Assembly (NCBI RefSeq): GCF_902167145.1
Contig: NC_050097.1
Span: 44,996,095-45,060,094 of the forward strand
DNA: 64,000 nt
From: Zea mays
Taxonomy: Eukaryota > Streptophyta > Magnoliopsida > Poales > Poaceae
Direction of reading: 5' to 3'
Part shown: piece after piece, positions 8,701 to 18,589 of the stretch
How the letters are laid out: each line of letters begins with the position of its first letter
How positions within the stretch are numbered: position 1 is the first letter of the stretch
Notes under the pieces: generated by a model
Told to the model about the DNA's origin: nothing
Databases searched by the model: none
The model's input: the letters and a program-made list of their open reading frames with translations, nothing else
Translations under genes and position numbers: made by a program

Positions 8701-11670
8701 AAAGCACCAAGCAGCCACTCGAAGACCTCACTGATTAGAGTGTTGGGAAGAACACCACTGACCTGGCAGACTTCATTGAGAAGATGTTCCACCGTCCACA
8801 ACTCCCAAGCATGAGCAGGAATACCACGTAACCAACCTCAACCGTAGAGGCCAAGAACGCTGAGGAGGATTGCAAGAATTGCGACATGCATGACATGCAG
8901 CCTCAGAGGAGGTTCAACGATTGGTCTTTTGCTATTGTAGACCCTTAGAGTTGCCTCCTCATTTGTCAAGGTCAGTATGAACAAAACATTGTTGCAATAA
9001 CGAGCTTTATACGACCTCAAACCGAACGGAGACGAGGGACTTGATGGCCACCTCCGGGTCGTCAAGGTAATCTCCGACCACTGTGATGACCAGGGCGTAG
9101 CCAAGTGCCACCTCGCATTGAACAATACTGTCTAAATGATCGACGACCCATTCCGCATGACCGAACGAAGAGCCAGGGAGTCGTTGCCTCTCGAGGGCAA
9201 AGCAACAACATGCTTAAGCCCCCATAGAGTTTCTTCTCCTCGTTCATGGTGCTATCTGTCATGCGCTGCATGTGAACTCGTGTTGCTTTTGTCGACCACA
9301 ACGAACCACACATGGGCTGCTACTCCTCATCCCCTGCGAACATCACCAACGGTGTAGGGGAGGAAACATGCCTCCAAACCATCTTCCTCGCCACTGGAAG
9401 AACCTCCGGCCGCGGCATAGTTTCCATCCGCAGGGCCGAACGCATGGTCACATGTAGGATCGATGTCCAGGAGCGGGCACAGGAAGCGAGTGGAGAGGAA
9501 TGGCAGCTCGCCACCAGGTGTCGAGTCGAAAAGCACTTGAAACACTTTCGCTGGAGATCCGCCGGAACAGGCCGCCTCGTTGGCTGTGACTGGTGCCGGT
9601 GAGACGACTCACCATGGGAGACCACCCGTTACCCTCAGGTTGTAGAGTCATGGGCAAGGCCTCGACGAAGGGTACCTTCGAGGGCCCCTCACATAACATA
9701 ACCAGCCTGTGATCCTCACATTGCAGCACAATTTGAAGCAAGGCCTCGACGAAGGGTACCTTCGAGGCTGCGAGCGAGCAGAGTCATGGGCTCACATAGA
9801 GGAGCCGTCGAACGGCCCCGCAAGCAGCATTTGGTTGAAGGATAGGAGCCGACATGGCGGAGAAAACGCCAACAAAGCCGACTGAGGAGAAAGGCAATGC
9901 TCGCACCATTGTTGGGCCTTGGAGCGTCCGACTGTACCACAAAGGAGCCTAAAAACAAAAGATGAAGAAAGGCTGGATGCTGATGCCGAGGTAGGGGATG
10001 AGGCCTGTCCAGAGGACACCGCTGTTGAGGGGATGGCCGCGGGACCCGGAGTGGGCGCCGGCATGGGGCTGGTGGTAGGCAGGGCGTTGGCCAAGTGAGG
10101 TTGGAGGGGAAAGGGAGGGGGAGGGGGAGGGGGAGGGACGAGAGGGAAGAAAATATGTTATTTAACCCACCAAACTACAGTCTCATCAAGGTTTGTCCTA
10201 TCCTTTGAGACATAATTAAAGAATATCAAACTAGTTAAGTTGCTCTGTTTTTTCTTCTTATTTTCCATAGTCTTATACTAGTGTTATACCAATAACTTAA
10301 TGCAAAATATCTGAAACTATTTTTTCTTTCTCTTCCAGGTTGTTCCTACAGTCTACACGGACATAAATGAACACATTATTCTCTCTAATCAGGTAATTTC
10401 TTTCTTTTTTTTACGGGAAAACATATTCATGCTGATGATGCATATTATCGATATCTATTATGATTTCAAGCATTCCCTAAGATGCAGTAATTCATTGCCA
10501 CAGTTCTCTGTAACGGAACATTTTAGAAGTGGTGAGAGTGGTCGGATGCAGGCCCTTCCTGGTGTGTTCTTCTTTTATGACCTTTCTCCAATCAAGGTAC
10601 CATCTTGATTTCTCGATGTACTTACATTTGATACTGTATTGCAGATAGATAATGTAAGGGTAGCCTACTTTACGCATTTGCTTCTTTTGTTTTTCTATGT
10701 GAGATTTGTTTGTTCTCCTTCAGTAATGGTAAAATTTGGATTTACTGAAAATCATTGTATTGTAGTTGCTTTACATGTGTTTTGCAGTACATGAGTGTAA
10801 TTTTTCATGAATGCCTTTTACAGGTCACATTCACGGAACAACATGTGTCATTTTTACACTTTTTAACTAATGTTTGCGCTATTGTTGGAGGTAATGTTTC
10901 TGTCTGTCTGTTTTTGTTTATGCTAATTAATTTCTGTTATGCACTTTTTCTGTTGAACACACTTGTAATTCAATTGAACATTTGACTGTTCAACATGGGT
11001 GTTTGCCCCCTTGCCAGCTTGACCATGAACAACGTAAAAGCTGCGTTTCCGTGTAAAATATAGCCAATGGTAGAGGTAAAGCTGGTATACCATCATTGAG
11101 AGCTGAAGCTATCTGTAACTGTGGTTGCTGATCCTAGTGTTTTGATCTGTACTTGGGGAAGACCTCTTGGTCTTCCTCGTGGTTTTCTCTTCTTTCTTAA
11201 TGAAATAACACGCAGCTCTCCTGCGTGTTCGAGAGAAAAAAAACTGTGGTTGCTGATTGTTCACTCTCTGGTTGTTGAATGATTTAGACCAGGGGCGAAG
11301 ACAGAGGGGGGCAATGCCCCCATAATGCTTCTCCAATTTTATAGGAGCCACTAATTTTCTTAGCTAATCACCATATAAATAATCTAAAATATCTCTCTAA
11401 TAGCCTCCCTCAATCTGATTTGTCCCCCTAAACTCGAATCCTGGTTTCGTCCCTGATTTAGACTATTCCTGGTTTAGTTATGTCTTCAAGGTCTATAATT
11501 TCAAGCATTAAAACAAAACTTCAACAACCTTGGAGCAGTTGCACCTATTACCTGAGATATTTTTTTCTTGATGTGCAGGTGTGTTCACCGTTTCTGGAAT
11601 CATAGATTCGTTTGTATACCATAGTCAAAGAGCAATCAAGAAGAAGATGGAAATAGGCAAATTCAACTGA
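2713..11670 (+). CDS. ERGIC3/ERV46-like ER-Golgi cargo receptor (13 exons)
   Basis: The product is a COPII-vesicle membrane protein that cycles between ER and Golgi, where family members act as cargo receptors in Erv41-Erv46-type complexes. Coding exons are 2713-2854, 3682-3755, 3978-4061, 4176-4256, 4558-4638, 7050-7142, 7275-7454, 7686-7753, 7866-7917, 10339-10392, 10504-10596, 10824-10890 and 11579-11670. All introns are GT-AG, and the joins give one open frame of 386 codons, the usual family length. The start is the first ATG and opens the conserved N-terminus [17 protein letters not shown] first membrane segment spans about residues 28-45. The lumenal region carries cysteine pairs at C146/C149 and C159-C163. 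A second membrane segment lies at about 344-370, followed by a lysine-rich tail ([10 protein letters not shown]). Introns 5 and 9 (both ~2.4 kb) and intron 12 are swollen by LINE/SINE insertions, but the coding frame is intact. The 3' UTR probably runs to about 12050. Confidence 0.93.
4738..4870 (+). mobile_element. tRNA-derived SINE-like module in intron 5
   Basis: The segment has an RNA polymerase III A-box-like TAGCGTAATGG (about 4743-4753) and, some 15-25 bp on, a B-box-like GGTTTGATTCC. A run of A and TCCCCTCGC follow. No cloverleaf can be folded, so it is a SINE head rather than a tRNA gene. The 3' end is uncertain. Confidence 0.5.
5040..6665 (+). pseudogene. L1-type LINE ORF2 3' fragment (broken) in intron 5
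   Basis: Frameshifted pieces in all three + frames match the region after the RT core of plant L1 LINEs. They include a [14 protein letters not shown] block near 5090, [17 protein letters not shown] near 5195-5240, and the C-terminal zf-RVT domain near 6165-6320 ([26 protein letters not shown]). A tail resembling [14 protein letters not shown] follows near 6445. The endonuclease and RT core are missing, so this is a truncated dead copy. It has the same orientation as the host gene. No clean target-site duplication was found. Confidence 0.75.
6674..6803. mobile_element. Possible partial MITE ending in (GTTA)n
   Basis: The GGGTGTTTGGTTTGAGGAATGAG start after TTA resembles a PIF/Harbinger MITE end. 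A second TTTGGTTTG..GGAATGAG block lies inside. The right side ends in a short TTAG/GTTA microsatellite. The opposite TIR is not clear. Confidence 0.3.
7927..10182 (-). mobile_element. L1-type LINE with internal deletion, in intron 9
   Basis: On the minus strand the 5' end (10182) is GC-rich with a (GGGAGG)n-type tract. It continues with ORF1 fragments: a CCHC knuckle (CFKC-4-H-4-C, about 9520-9565) and an [24 protein letters not shown] block (about 8770-8830). It then jumps to the ORF2 C-terminal zf-RVT domain ([12 protein letters not shown], about 8620-8660). The endonuclease and RT core are absent, so there is an internal deletion near 8680. The 3' tail (CACGCAGCTCTCC) is at 7930-7960. A perfect 17-bp direct repeat, TCATCAAGGTTTGTCCT, at 7910-7926 and 10183-10199 is the target-site duplication. 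Confidence 0.85.
7979..8118 (-). mobile_element. SINE-like insertion in the LINE 3' tail
   Basis: Read on the minus strand it starts GGCATGGTGTAGTGGTCAGA (A-box-like) and has GGGTTCGAAGC (B-box-like) ~30 bp on. It is flanked by similar TTCTTAATGAAA / TTCTTTTAATAAAA stretches that could be an old target-site duplication. The LINE tail copy in intron 12 lacks this block. That supports a later insertion into the LINE tail. Confidence 0.55.
11133..11241 (+). mobile_element. Severely 5'-truncated LINE tail in intron 12
   Basis: A 109-bp insert ends in poly(A) and carries the same tail as the intron 9 LINE (TTAATGAAATAACACGCAGCTCTCC). It is flanked by a perfect 16-bp target-site duplication, AACTGTGGTTGCTGAT, at 11117-11132 and 11242-11257. 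This is the classical result of target-primed reverse transcription that stopped early. Confidence 0.88.
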
Positions 11671-12049
11671 TGTTGCCTTACTATTGCTGCAATTAAGTAG
11701 CTCCTGTTGCAGCTCCAAGATCCAGAAATGCAATGTGGCTTTTCCTCGAACTCTTGGCACAGTTGCGTAGTTGACAAACAATTGCTCATCAGATAACTCT
11801 TGATGTGCTTGCCAACTTGCTTCCGGCAAAGATACCAGCGAGCAAGATGGTCATCTTGTATACTTCGATGTTACATTTTTGTACGCTTAGTCTGACAAGA
11901 AAACATTTTACTTCCTCGAGCTGCAGGTGTTCGTGTACTGTTGTAAATTTGTGGTAGAGGGAGCCTATCTGTAGTTTTTTTTTACAATTATGTGTTTGTA
12001 CCAGTTTTTTCTGAGACATTTGTAGCTTAGACAGGTAAAGATTGTTTGA

Positions 12050-13160
12050 AATACATATAAACCATTTTTGAAGGAAAGCAAGCTTATCGTTGTAACCCCT
12101 GGATTCTCATTCTGAACTCATACCGAGTTAAGCCAAGACAACGAGGTCCACGAGCATTGTGCTCCTTCCAATTCAAACTATCAGGCTTTATTTGGCTTGG
12201 TATGACAAATCGCAAATATAAGAGGCTGCTTTCAAATACGGATCCAAGATATTACTTTGGCACAAAAAGGTTTGCATAGTCTGACGAACTCTGAATCCAA
12301 AAATGCGTGTGCTCCTTATAAAAAAATGGAGGGGTTGTTATAGAGCACCCATTTGGCACCTTTTCAGTTTTTATAGAAATATTCCTGAAGAGACTGATTT
12401 TGATATCGTGAAGTTAGTCTTTTCCAGTCTGTAGGAGAACCTTTTTTGTGTGTATGTGTGTTGGTGGTGGTTAGCGGGGTGGGGGGTGGGGGGGAGCCGG
12501 AGGTTCTGAACTACTGATTCTGAATCCCAAAAACATTTGGTATGGATTCTCGTATGGTGGTCATGACATGGATACCATAAAAAGTATGCACATCAGACCA
12601 TAAAAAGTGCCCATTTTTTTAAAAGGCTATAATCCTCAGTTCTAGAACAAGAGTTAAAGTACGGATGAACTGCAGGTAACCTTGTGTCAGAAAAGCACCT
12701 TTTAAATTTCTTATTTCGTCCACTTGTCCCTTCGTAGACTTATAGGATCTTTGTTTGAAAAATGTAGTTCATTTTCTTCTCATTCTTCATTTTTATTTGG
12801 TTTGCAGAAAAAAAATTAGATTGATCTATCGAACTGTCACCAACTCATTCCTCACAGAGTAATATTAGTTATCAAGAACAAAATCATTTTACCAAATTTA
12901 AAGAATTAATTTATAGTACAGTACCTAATCTAGAGCCAGATTGTTCCTCAAACAAACTTTCTTCAATCGCAATCGTTTGCAAGGTCCGAGCTCAGCAAAT
13001 ATGTGCCATGGTCTCTCTATCTTAAGTTTTGTGTCTTGTGAGTTGTGACTTCGTGAGGTTGCTATACCTGAAAGTAATCACAACTTTGCTTCATAATACA
13101 TTGCGCCATTTGGTGCTTGGCCCCCCTTCCAGTTTAAGCTCAAGCTCCACCACTTAGGCT
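12050..13160. other. Intergenic region without recognised gene
   Basis: No ORF of note occurs here. A G-rich tract at about 12475-12500 could form a G-quadruplex. A block at 12740-12870 (TTTGTTTG..CTCATTCTTCA..ATTTGGTTTGCAG..CTCATTCCTCAC) resembles the possible MITE at 6674-6803. Confidence 0.4.
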
Positions 13161-13165
13161 GGTTT

Positions 13166-13924
13166 ATGCATTCTAATGATCCCATCTCCGGCAACAATAA
13201 GAGCGGATCAAGTTTCTGGGACCAAATAGCGGCAACATATAACTCCACCTCCGACCCTATCCGTCATCGAACCGCCAAGCAACTTAAAGATCATTGGGTC
13301 ACCTACAACCGGGAGGTGACCAAGTTCAATGGATTCTACCTCCAAGAAGAAAGGTTGCGTCAGAGCGGAGCTGACGATGCAATGGTCATGGATGCAGCCA
13401 TGGCGAGGTTCGAGGGTAAAATGGGGCATCCATTTAAGCGCCATCATTGGTGGCAAGTTGTTCGCCACGAGCCCAAGTGGTCAGCAAAGCATGGTCTTGG
13501 TAGTGGATCTGATTCGACTGCGAATAAGAGAACCCGACTCGGAGTCTTTGGTGAATATAGTTCTGGAGGCACTGAAGACACCGAGGAGGAAGTGCCCCGA
13601 CCAGTGGGGCGTGATAGGGCAAAGGCGGCTGCGCGAAAGACAAAGACGAAGGGGAAAGGGAAGGAAACCACGAGCAGCGAATCAACAAGTGAAGCATTCA
13701 AAATGAAGAACTTGTGGGGTGGATTAGTGAAGACCAAGCTTTTGAAGCAATGGAACATCCTAAAGGGCCGATCAACCAGAGATATGGACCCGGCTGAAAG
13801 ACGTACCCATGGCAGGCCGTAAAGATGGTCGAAAAAGAACTTGGTCTGCTAGATGACGAAGAAGAGGAACCGGAAGCGGAACGTGAAGAGGAGGAAGATG
13901 AGGATGAGATCGAGGAGTCCGATT
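13166..13924 (+). pseudogene. PIF/Harbinger ORF1-type Myb/SANT protein, 3' frameshift
   Basis: The first 218 codons carry a Myb/SANT-like block (FWDQIAATYNS..RTAKQLKDHW) and a conserved HPFKRHHWWQVVRHEPKW segment. These are typical of the DNA-binding ORF1 protein of PIF/Harbinger transposons and related 'NAM-associated' or mis-named 'GST T3-like' plant proteins. The frame stops at 13822. The expected C-terminus (KMVEKELGLLDDEEEE and an acidic tail) continues in another frame to the stop at 13924, so there is a frameshift near 13815. The N-terminus looks truncated. No DDE transposase is nearby. It may be a transposon remnant or a decayed domesticated gene. Confidence 0.6.
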
Positions 13925-14715
13925 AGAGTTATGTAATTTTATTTTAATTATCATGTCATTTTATTTTAATTATTATGTACTTTGTAATTTTTAATTCAAT
14001 AAAAAATATTATGTTGTGTGTTTTCTGAGCGTTGAAATAAATCCGCGTGAATTACTTAATTCTGAAATAGAAAAGCTGACGTGGCTATAGCCTGAGGCTG
14101 TAGCCTGCTGCAGCCTGTGCACTGGAGCAGCAGGGGCGAGAGTGGAGGCGAGAGCTGACGTGGCAGGGGCGAGAGGGAGGCAGTGCACTGGACTCAGCCT
14201 TATAATTGAACAATGGTCCCTTTGATTAAGAAAATGACCCTTGTGAAAGAGTAGGTTTCTTGTACTAGAAGTAGAATCTGCTACCCGATCCTTAATTTGA
14301 CGTATGTGTTTGTATTCTTTTGGATTTATTTGAAGATTTAATAGTGATATACTTTTAGTTAGTCTCCTTCGATTGAAGATTTAATGGTGATATTTTTTCA
14401 ATAGTGCAGCGAGGTTTATGTGTTTATTTTCGTAAATCTCGACTTCTGTTACCAGGTCTCCGAATGTGGTACATAATATTTTGAAAAGGAGAAAATTAGG
14501 TAGAGTAGTAAGTTATCACTTGACAGTAATTTGGTTGTCCTCCTCAAATTCTGCCAAACTGGCTGTCTCTGCTTTCCGCGAATCGGCACCTTCTCCTTTT
14601 TTTTAAGCTGAATCCCCATCTTCGACTTCCGCACCTCGCCTGAATCGCTCATTCGCTCCCCACCCCAACGCTCCGTCCCCGCGGCCCACCAACCGCCGCC
14701 GCCGCCGCCACAGCC
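13925..14715. other. 3' flank of the Harbinger-like ORF and promoter/5' UTR of the lipoyl synthase gene
   Basis: AATAAA-like signals lie at about 13998. A GC-rich patch at 14085-14200 repeats GCTGACGTGGC and GGGGCGAGAG. The last ~200 bp before 14716 are C-rich with a (CCG)n run at 14694-14711, as expected for a grass 5' UTR. No other gene is seen. Confidence 0.4.
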
Positions 14716-17040
14716 ATGCACGGCCGCCGGCACCTCGCGGCGTCCCTTACCCGGGCCCTGATCCAGGCGCCATCCCGCTCCATCTCCTCCACCCCGTCTC
14801 TCCTCCAAACCCTCGACCCCTCAGTGCCGTCGCCTCCCGCCGCGGGAGCAGGGCGGCTCGCGGAGCTGCGGCGGCGGCTGCAGGCGGACGCGCCGTCGCT
14901 GGGTGACTTCACGTACTCGGTGGAGGTGGGGACGCGGCAGCGCCCGCTGCCCAAGCCCAAGTGGATGAAGGAGACCGTGCCTGGCGGCGCCAAGTACGCG
15001 GCCATCAAGGCCAAGCTGCGGGAGCTGAAGCTGCACACCGTCTGCGAGGAGGCCCGGTGCCCCAACCTCGGCGAGTGCTGGTCCGGCGGCGAGACTGGCA
15101 CCGCCACCGCCACAATTATGATCCTTGGGGACACCTGCACGCGCGGATGCAGGTAAGAGATTCGTCATGCTCATTTTTCTGCTTGCAGTACCGTGGACGG
15201 ATGCTTAGATGTTTAGGCTGTGCGGTCTGAACCTTTATTGCACTATATTCGGATTCAATGTATTAGGAATTAGAATGTGCTTTTCACTTGCTTCTGCATG
15301 GTAGACATTTGGACTAACATGCTGCAATGTGCTCTCTCTTGATTCATGAGCTGTTTGAATTCATATGATCTAATTCTGCATCCACATATGTTAAGAGTTT
15401 CTTCTGGATTTAGTAACTGCTCCAGCAGTTTAGCTGTTGGGTCGCATGAATGTTCTCAATATCTAAATATACAAACTGTGTAGTTCTATCTAGTGATGGA
15501 GTGATAAGAATTGATTTTTTTTATGTATGAAGCAATTCTATATAAAATATGCCTTTTCTGTGTGTGTGATGTCCATTTTCGGGGCACCTGCTGGTTTTGT
15601 TGTGTAGCCGCTTCATCAGTAGTTTTGTTTTTGTGTAAGCCTGCATAGCAAGGATGTTTGTTGTTTACGATTTGGAATTCACCTTTTGAAGAAATGAACT
15701 TAAGGCCCATAGTTGCTTACGAATTTGAGAAAATACTACATTCGCAGGTTCTGTAACGTCAAGACATCTCGAACACCCCCTCCACCGGATCCTGATGAGC
15801 CTTCCAATGTTGCTCAAGCTATTGCCTCATGGGGCCTTGAATATATAGTAATCACGAGTGTTGACCGGGATGATCTACCTGATCAGGGCAGTGGTCACTT
15901 TGCTGAAACAGTACAGAAGCTAAAGGCTTTGAAGCCAGAAATGCTTATTGAAGCGCTTGGTAAGAGACATGTACCTCACTGTATGCTTGGCTACTTGAAT
16001 GTTAGTATGGAGTTGGTCACCGGCCCTGTCAGTTAATACATTAACCATTCCATATGCTGTACCCTTGCTACTAATTTTGCAGTACCTGATTTCCGTGGAG
16101 ATCCAAGCTGCGTAGAGAAGGTTGCGACTTCTGGATTGCATGTTTTTGCGCACAACATTGAAACTGTGGAAGAGCTTCAAAGGAATGTCAGAGACTACCG
16201 TGCAAATTTCAAGCAATCTATAGATGTTCTGGAAATGGCGAAAGAGTATGCTCCTCCCGGTACCCTTACAAAGACATCGATAATGCTGGGATGCGGGGAG
16301 ACTCCAGATCAGGTTATTAGGACCATGGAAAAAGTGAGGGCTGCTGATGTTGATGTCATAACATTTGGCCAGTACATGAGGCCATCAAAACGTCACATGC
16401 CTGTTTCTGAGTATGTTACGCCTGAAGCTTTTGAGAAGTATCGGGCCCTTGGTGTCGAAATGGTATGCCTATCTTTCTCGCATGTATATCAATGTTTTAT
16501 CAATCCTGATGCCTCTTTGTTCGACCTATGACGGGTAAGACAGTCTCTGGGTAGTATATTAAGGTTTTTTTTTTAACCCCGCTCTGAAATGATTATTGGA
16601 CATCATTGTTTGGCAGCTTAGAATGCTGCAAAAGGAAGAACCATAAATAGCATTTCCATTCCTTTTTGTGATTCTATCTTAGTAATCCAAACATAGTTGT
16701 GCTAGCAAAACGAGGCTTTAGAAACCTTCGTTTTTTCACCTATGCTGCAGCGTCGGTTCGTTTGTAGGCTTCATTACTTGTCATCGTTCTTATCGGTTCC
16801 TAGAATCTCTCATCGTCACCGAGCTTCAAGCACAGAGTCGTTTTCCCCGCATCTGCTCGTATTTAGCTGGGGGGGTTGCTGACAGAACCGCCTTATCTTT
16901 TGTTGCAAATGGCACAGGGGTTCCGCTACGTTGCGTCTGGGCCAATGGTCCGGTCTTCGTACAAGGCAGGTGAATTCTACATCAAGGCTATGATCGAAGC
17001 GGAGCGAGCCAAGGGAACCGCTGCAGACTCAAGTGCATAA
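14716..17040 (+). CDS. LIP1: Lipoyl synthase, mitochondrial (4 exons)
   Basis: The enzyme inserts two sulfur atoms into the octanoyl group on lipoyl carrier proteins, making the lipoyl cofactor of pyruvate dehydrogenase, 2-oxoglutarate dehydrogenase and glycine decarboxylase. Exons are 14716-15152, 15748-15959, 16083-16462 and 16918-17040, all with GT-AG introns, giving 383 codons, the usual plant length. The auxiliary [4Fe-4S] motif C-x4-C-x5-C is at C110/C115/C121. The radical-SAM motif C-x3-C-x2-C is at C141/C145/C148 and spans the exon 1/2 junction. The conserved C-terminal RSSYKAGE at about 355-362 supplies the serine ligand. The first ~30 residues are rich in Arg, Ser and Ala and free of acidic residues, as in a mitochondrial presequence, which favours the mitochondrial form over plastid LIP1p. 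No missing residue is seen. Confidence 0.95.
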
Positions 17041-18384
17041 CCGAGATAGCACCTCCCGGCCCCACCCACCCCTTGACTTGGTTGTGCTGCAAATAAGCTC
17101 CTCACTGCTTTTGTAGTCAGAGAGACATGTCGATTTTTTACGTCATAATTGTAACCACACATTCACTTCTATTTTTTTTGGTCAATTGAACAGTTCCGGC
17201 GCCTTCGTGCCTTGGTTCATCCTCCCTCTCAAGTCCAAGAAAAAAAAAGAGGTATTTGTTGTAGCAGTATATTTAGGCGACCGCTTCCTTTGTATCTCGC
17301 TCGTACAGAACATGAATACAGGGCGTGGGGTTTCTGTGCCGTTGGTAGATCCAATCTGCCGCAGATCTGAATCAGATATCCAGATCACACACACACACAA
17401 GAGGCAGACGGAGCTTGCAGGTAGTGCGGAAATCCTGGAGCACTCCGCGCGTGGCTGGGACGGAGTCAATTTGACCATCTTTTGCGCGGTCAACCGACTC
17501 GACATGGCAAAAGCAGGAACGCTGCTGCCCTGCCACTGGCTCGTACGTGAACGATCTGGGATTATGGCTGGATGATCGTCCGTCAGATGGCCGTGGCCCC
17601 CAGTGGAGGAGGCAGCTGGGCAGTGTTGCTTGCAATAATGCTAGGAACATGTAGTGATGAAATGTGGTGTTGCTGTTGCTCTCCTAATTGAATCTGTCGA
17701 CATCCCCATCCAAGGCGCGAGTGTAGTGTAGGCACCCCCCACCATCTCCTCCGGCCACTGCAGCTGCAGGCAGTGGATCCGGGTCAACCGAGCACTAGAA
17801 CGCTCGCTCGCCCCCCCGAATCACGCGACTGGCCGGAGTTCTCCGAGCGCGAATCACCGATAAGAACACGTTTAACATCGTCTCCAGAGTCCAGAGCGGG
17901 GGGAAAGGCGGCTGGGCCTGGGAGAGTCCCCGTCTGCTTATCCGATGGATCCGAGGTGTAATACAACTAGTTCGGAACCGCCCGTCCCCATCTGCTTATC
18001 CGATGGATCCGGTGCGGACGTGCGCAATCAGTCTACCTCCCCTGCGTCCATGGCCGCCTCCCCCCGCATAATTAACCACACATCTGCTAACCCCGCATAA
18101 TAATTAACGATATCGGCCTCGCAATTTGATGCGGCGCATCCTTATCTGCCCATCGGCTAGCTGATCGGTCCCCGTCACTGCTCCAATGGCCAAATCACCC
18201 TTGACACGCCCAAGGGTTCACGCGGGGATCAAAGCCAACACCCCCCACTACCACTACAAGGCTGGACGAATCGCAGCCCACTCGGCTGGCCTGGCTCCAT
18301 CGATCGATCGGGCGGTCCCTCGAGAAAGCGAGGGCCGTTTCCACGAGCGCAGAGCACTCGTGTGCGCGTGCGTGTCTGTCCGCC
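17041..18384. other. Intergenic region: 3' UTR of lipoyl synthase and upstream region of the C2-like gene
   Basis: The 3' UTR of the upstream gene probably ends near 17170. A short (AC)n run is at 17388-17400. A 27-bp direct repeat lies at 17929-17955 and 17985-18011. Several 60-130-codon ORFs on both strands do not resemble proteins I know. Confidence 0.4.
17929..18011. repeat. 27-bp direct repeat upstream of the C2-like gene
   Basis: The sequence CTGCTTATCCGATGGATCCG with its CCCCG/ATCTG lead occurs twice with a single difference, at 17929-17955 and 17985-18011, separated by 29 bp. It may be a duplicated regulatory site or a target-site-like scar. Nothing more can be shown. Confidence 0.55.
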
Positions 18385-18391
18385 TATATAT
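18385..18391 (+). promoter_or_regulatory. TATA box of the C2-like gene
   Basis: TATATAT lies ~200 bp before the ATG at 18590 in a moderately GC-rich context. A (CTA)n run follows at 18411-18428, consistent with a 5' UTR beginning near 18415. This is a positional inference. Confidence 0.5.
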
Positions 18392-18589
18392 CGGAGCCTT
18401 GCGCATGCAACTCTACTACTACTACTACTCCACATCAGCTCAACCCTACCCAGCGCTAGCCCTACGAACCGCAGCTGAGTATTCAACTAGCTCGGACGAC
18501 CAGCAGTGCTGCTGCGTGCGTACGTTGCTGTTATAGCTAGCCACTGCCCCCTGCAAGAAGCGCGCAAGGCATAACATAACCAACCATTC

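Noticed and set aside
9062..9741. Several plus and minus frames of 61-101 codons
   Set aside because: They overlap the LINE ORF1 region; only the minus-strand CCHC-bearing pieces match LINE ORF1, and the rest are shadows.
13166..13822. Glutathione S-transferase-like host gene (a common database label for such proteins)
   Set aside because: No GST fold motifs; the SANT-like block and HHWW segment fit PIF/Harbinger ORF1 proteins.
14449..15174. Minus-strand frames of 117-163 codons over lipoyl synthase exon 1
   Set aside because: Shadows of a GC-rich coding exon; the plus frame has all lipoyl synthase motifs.
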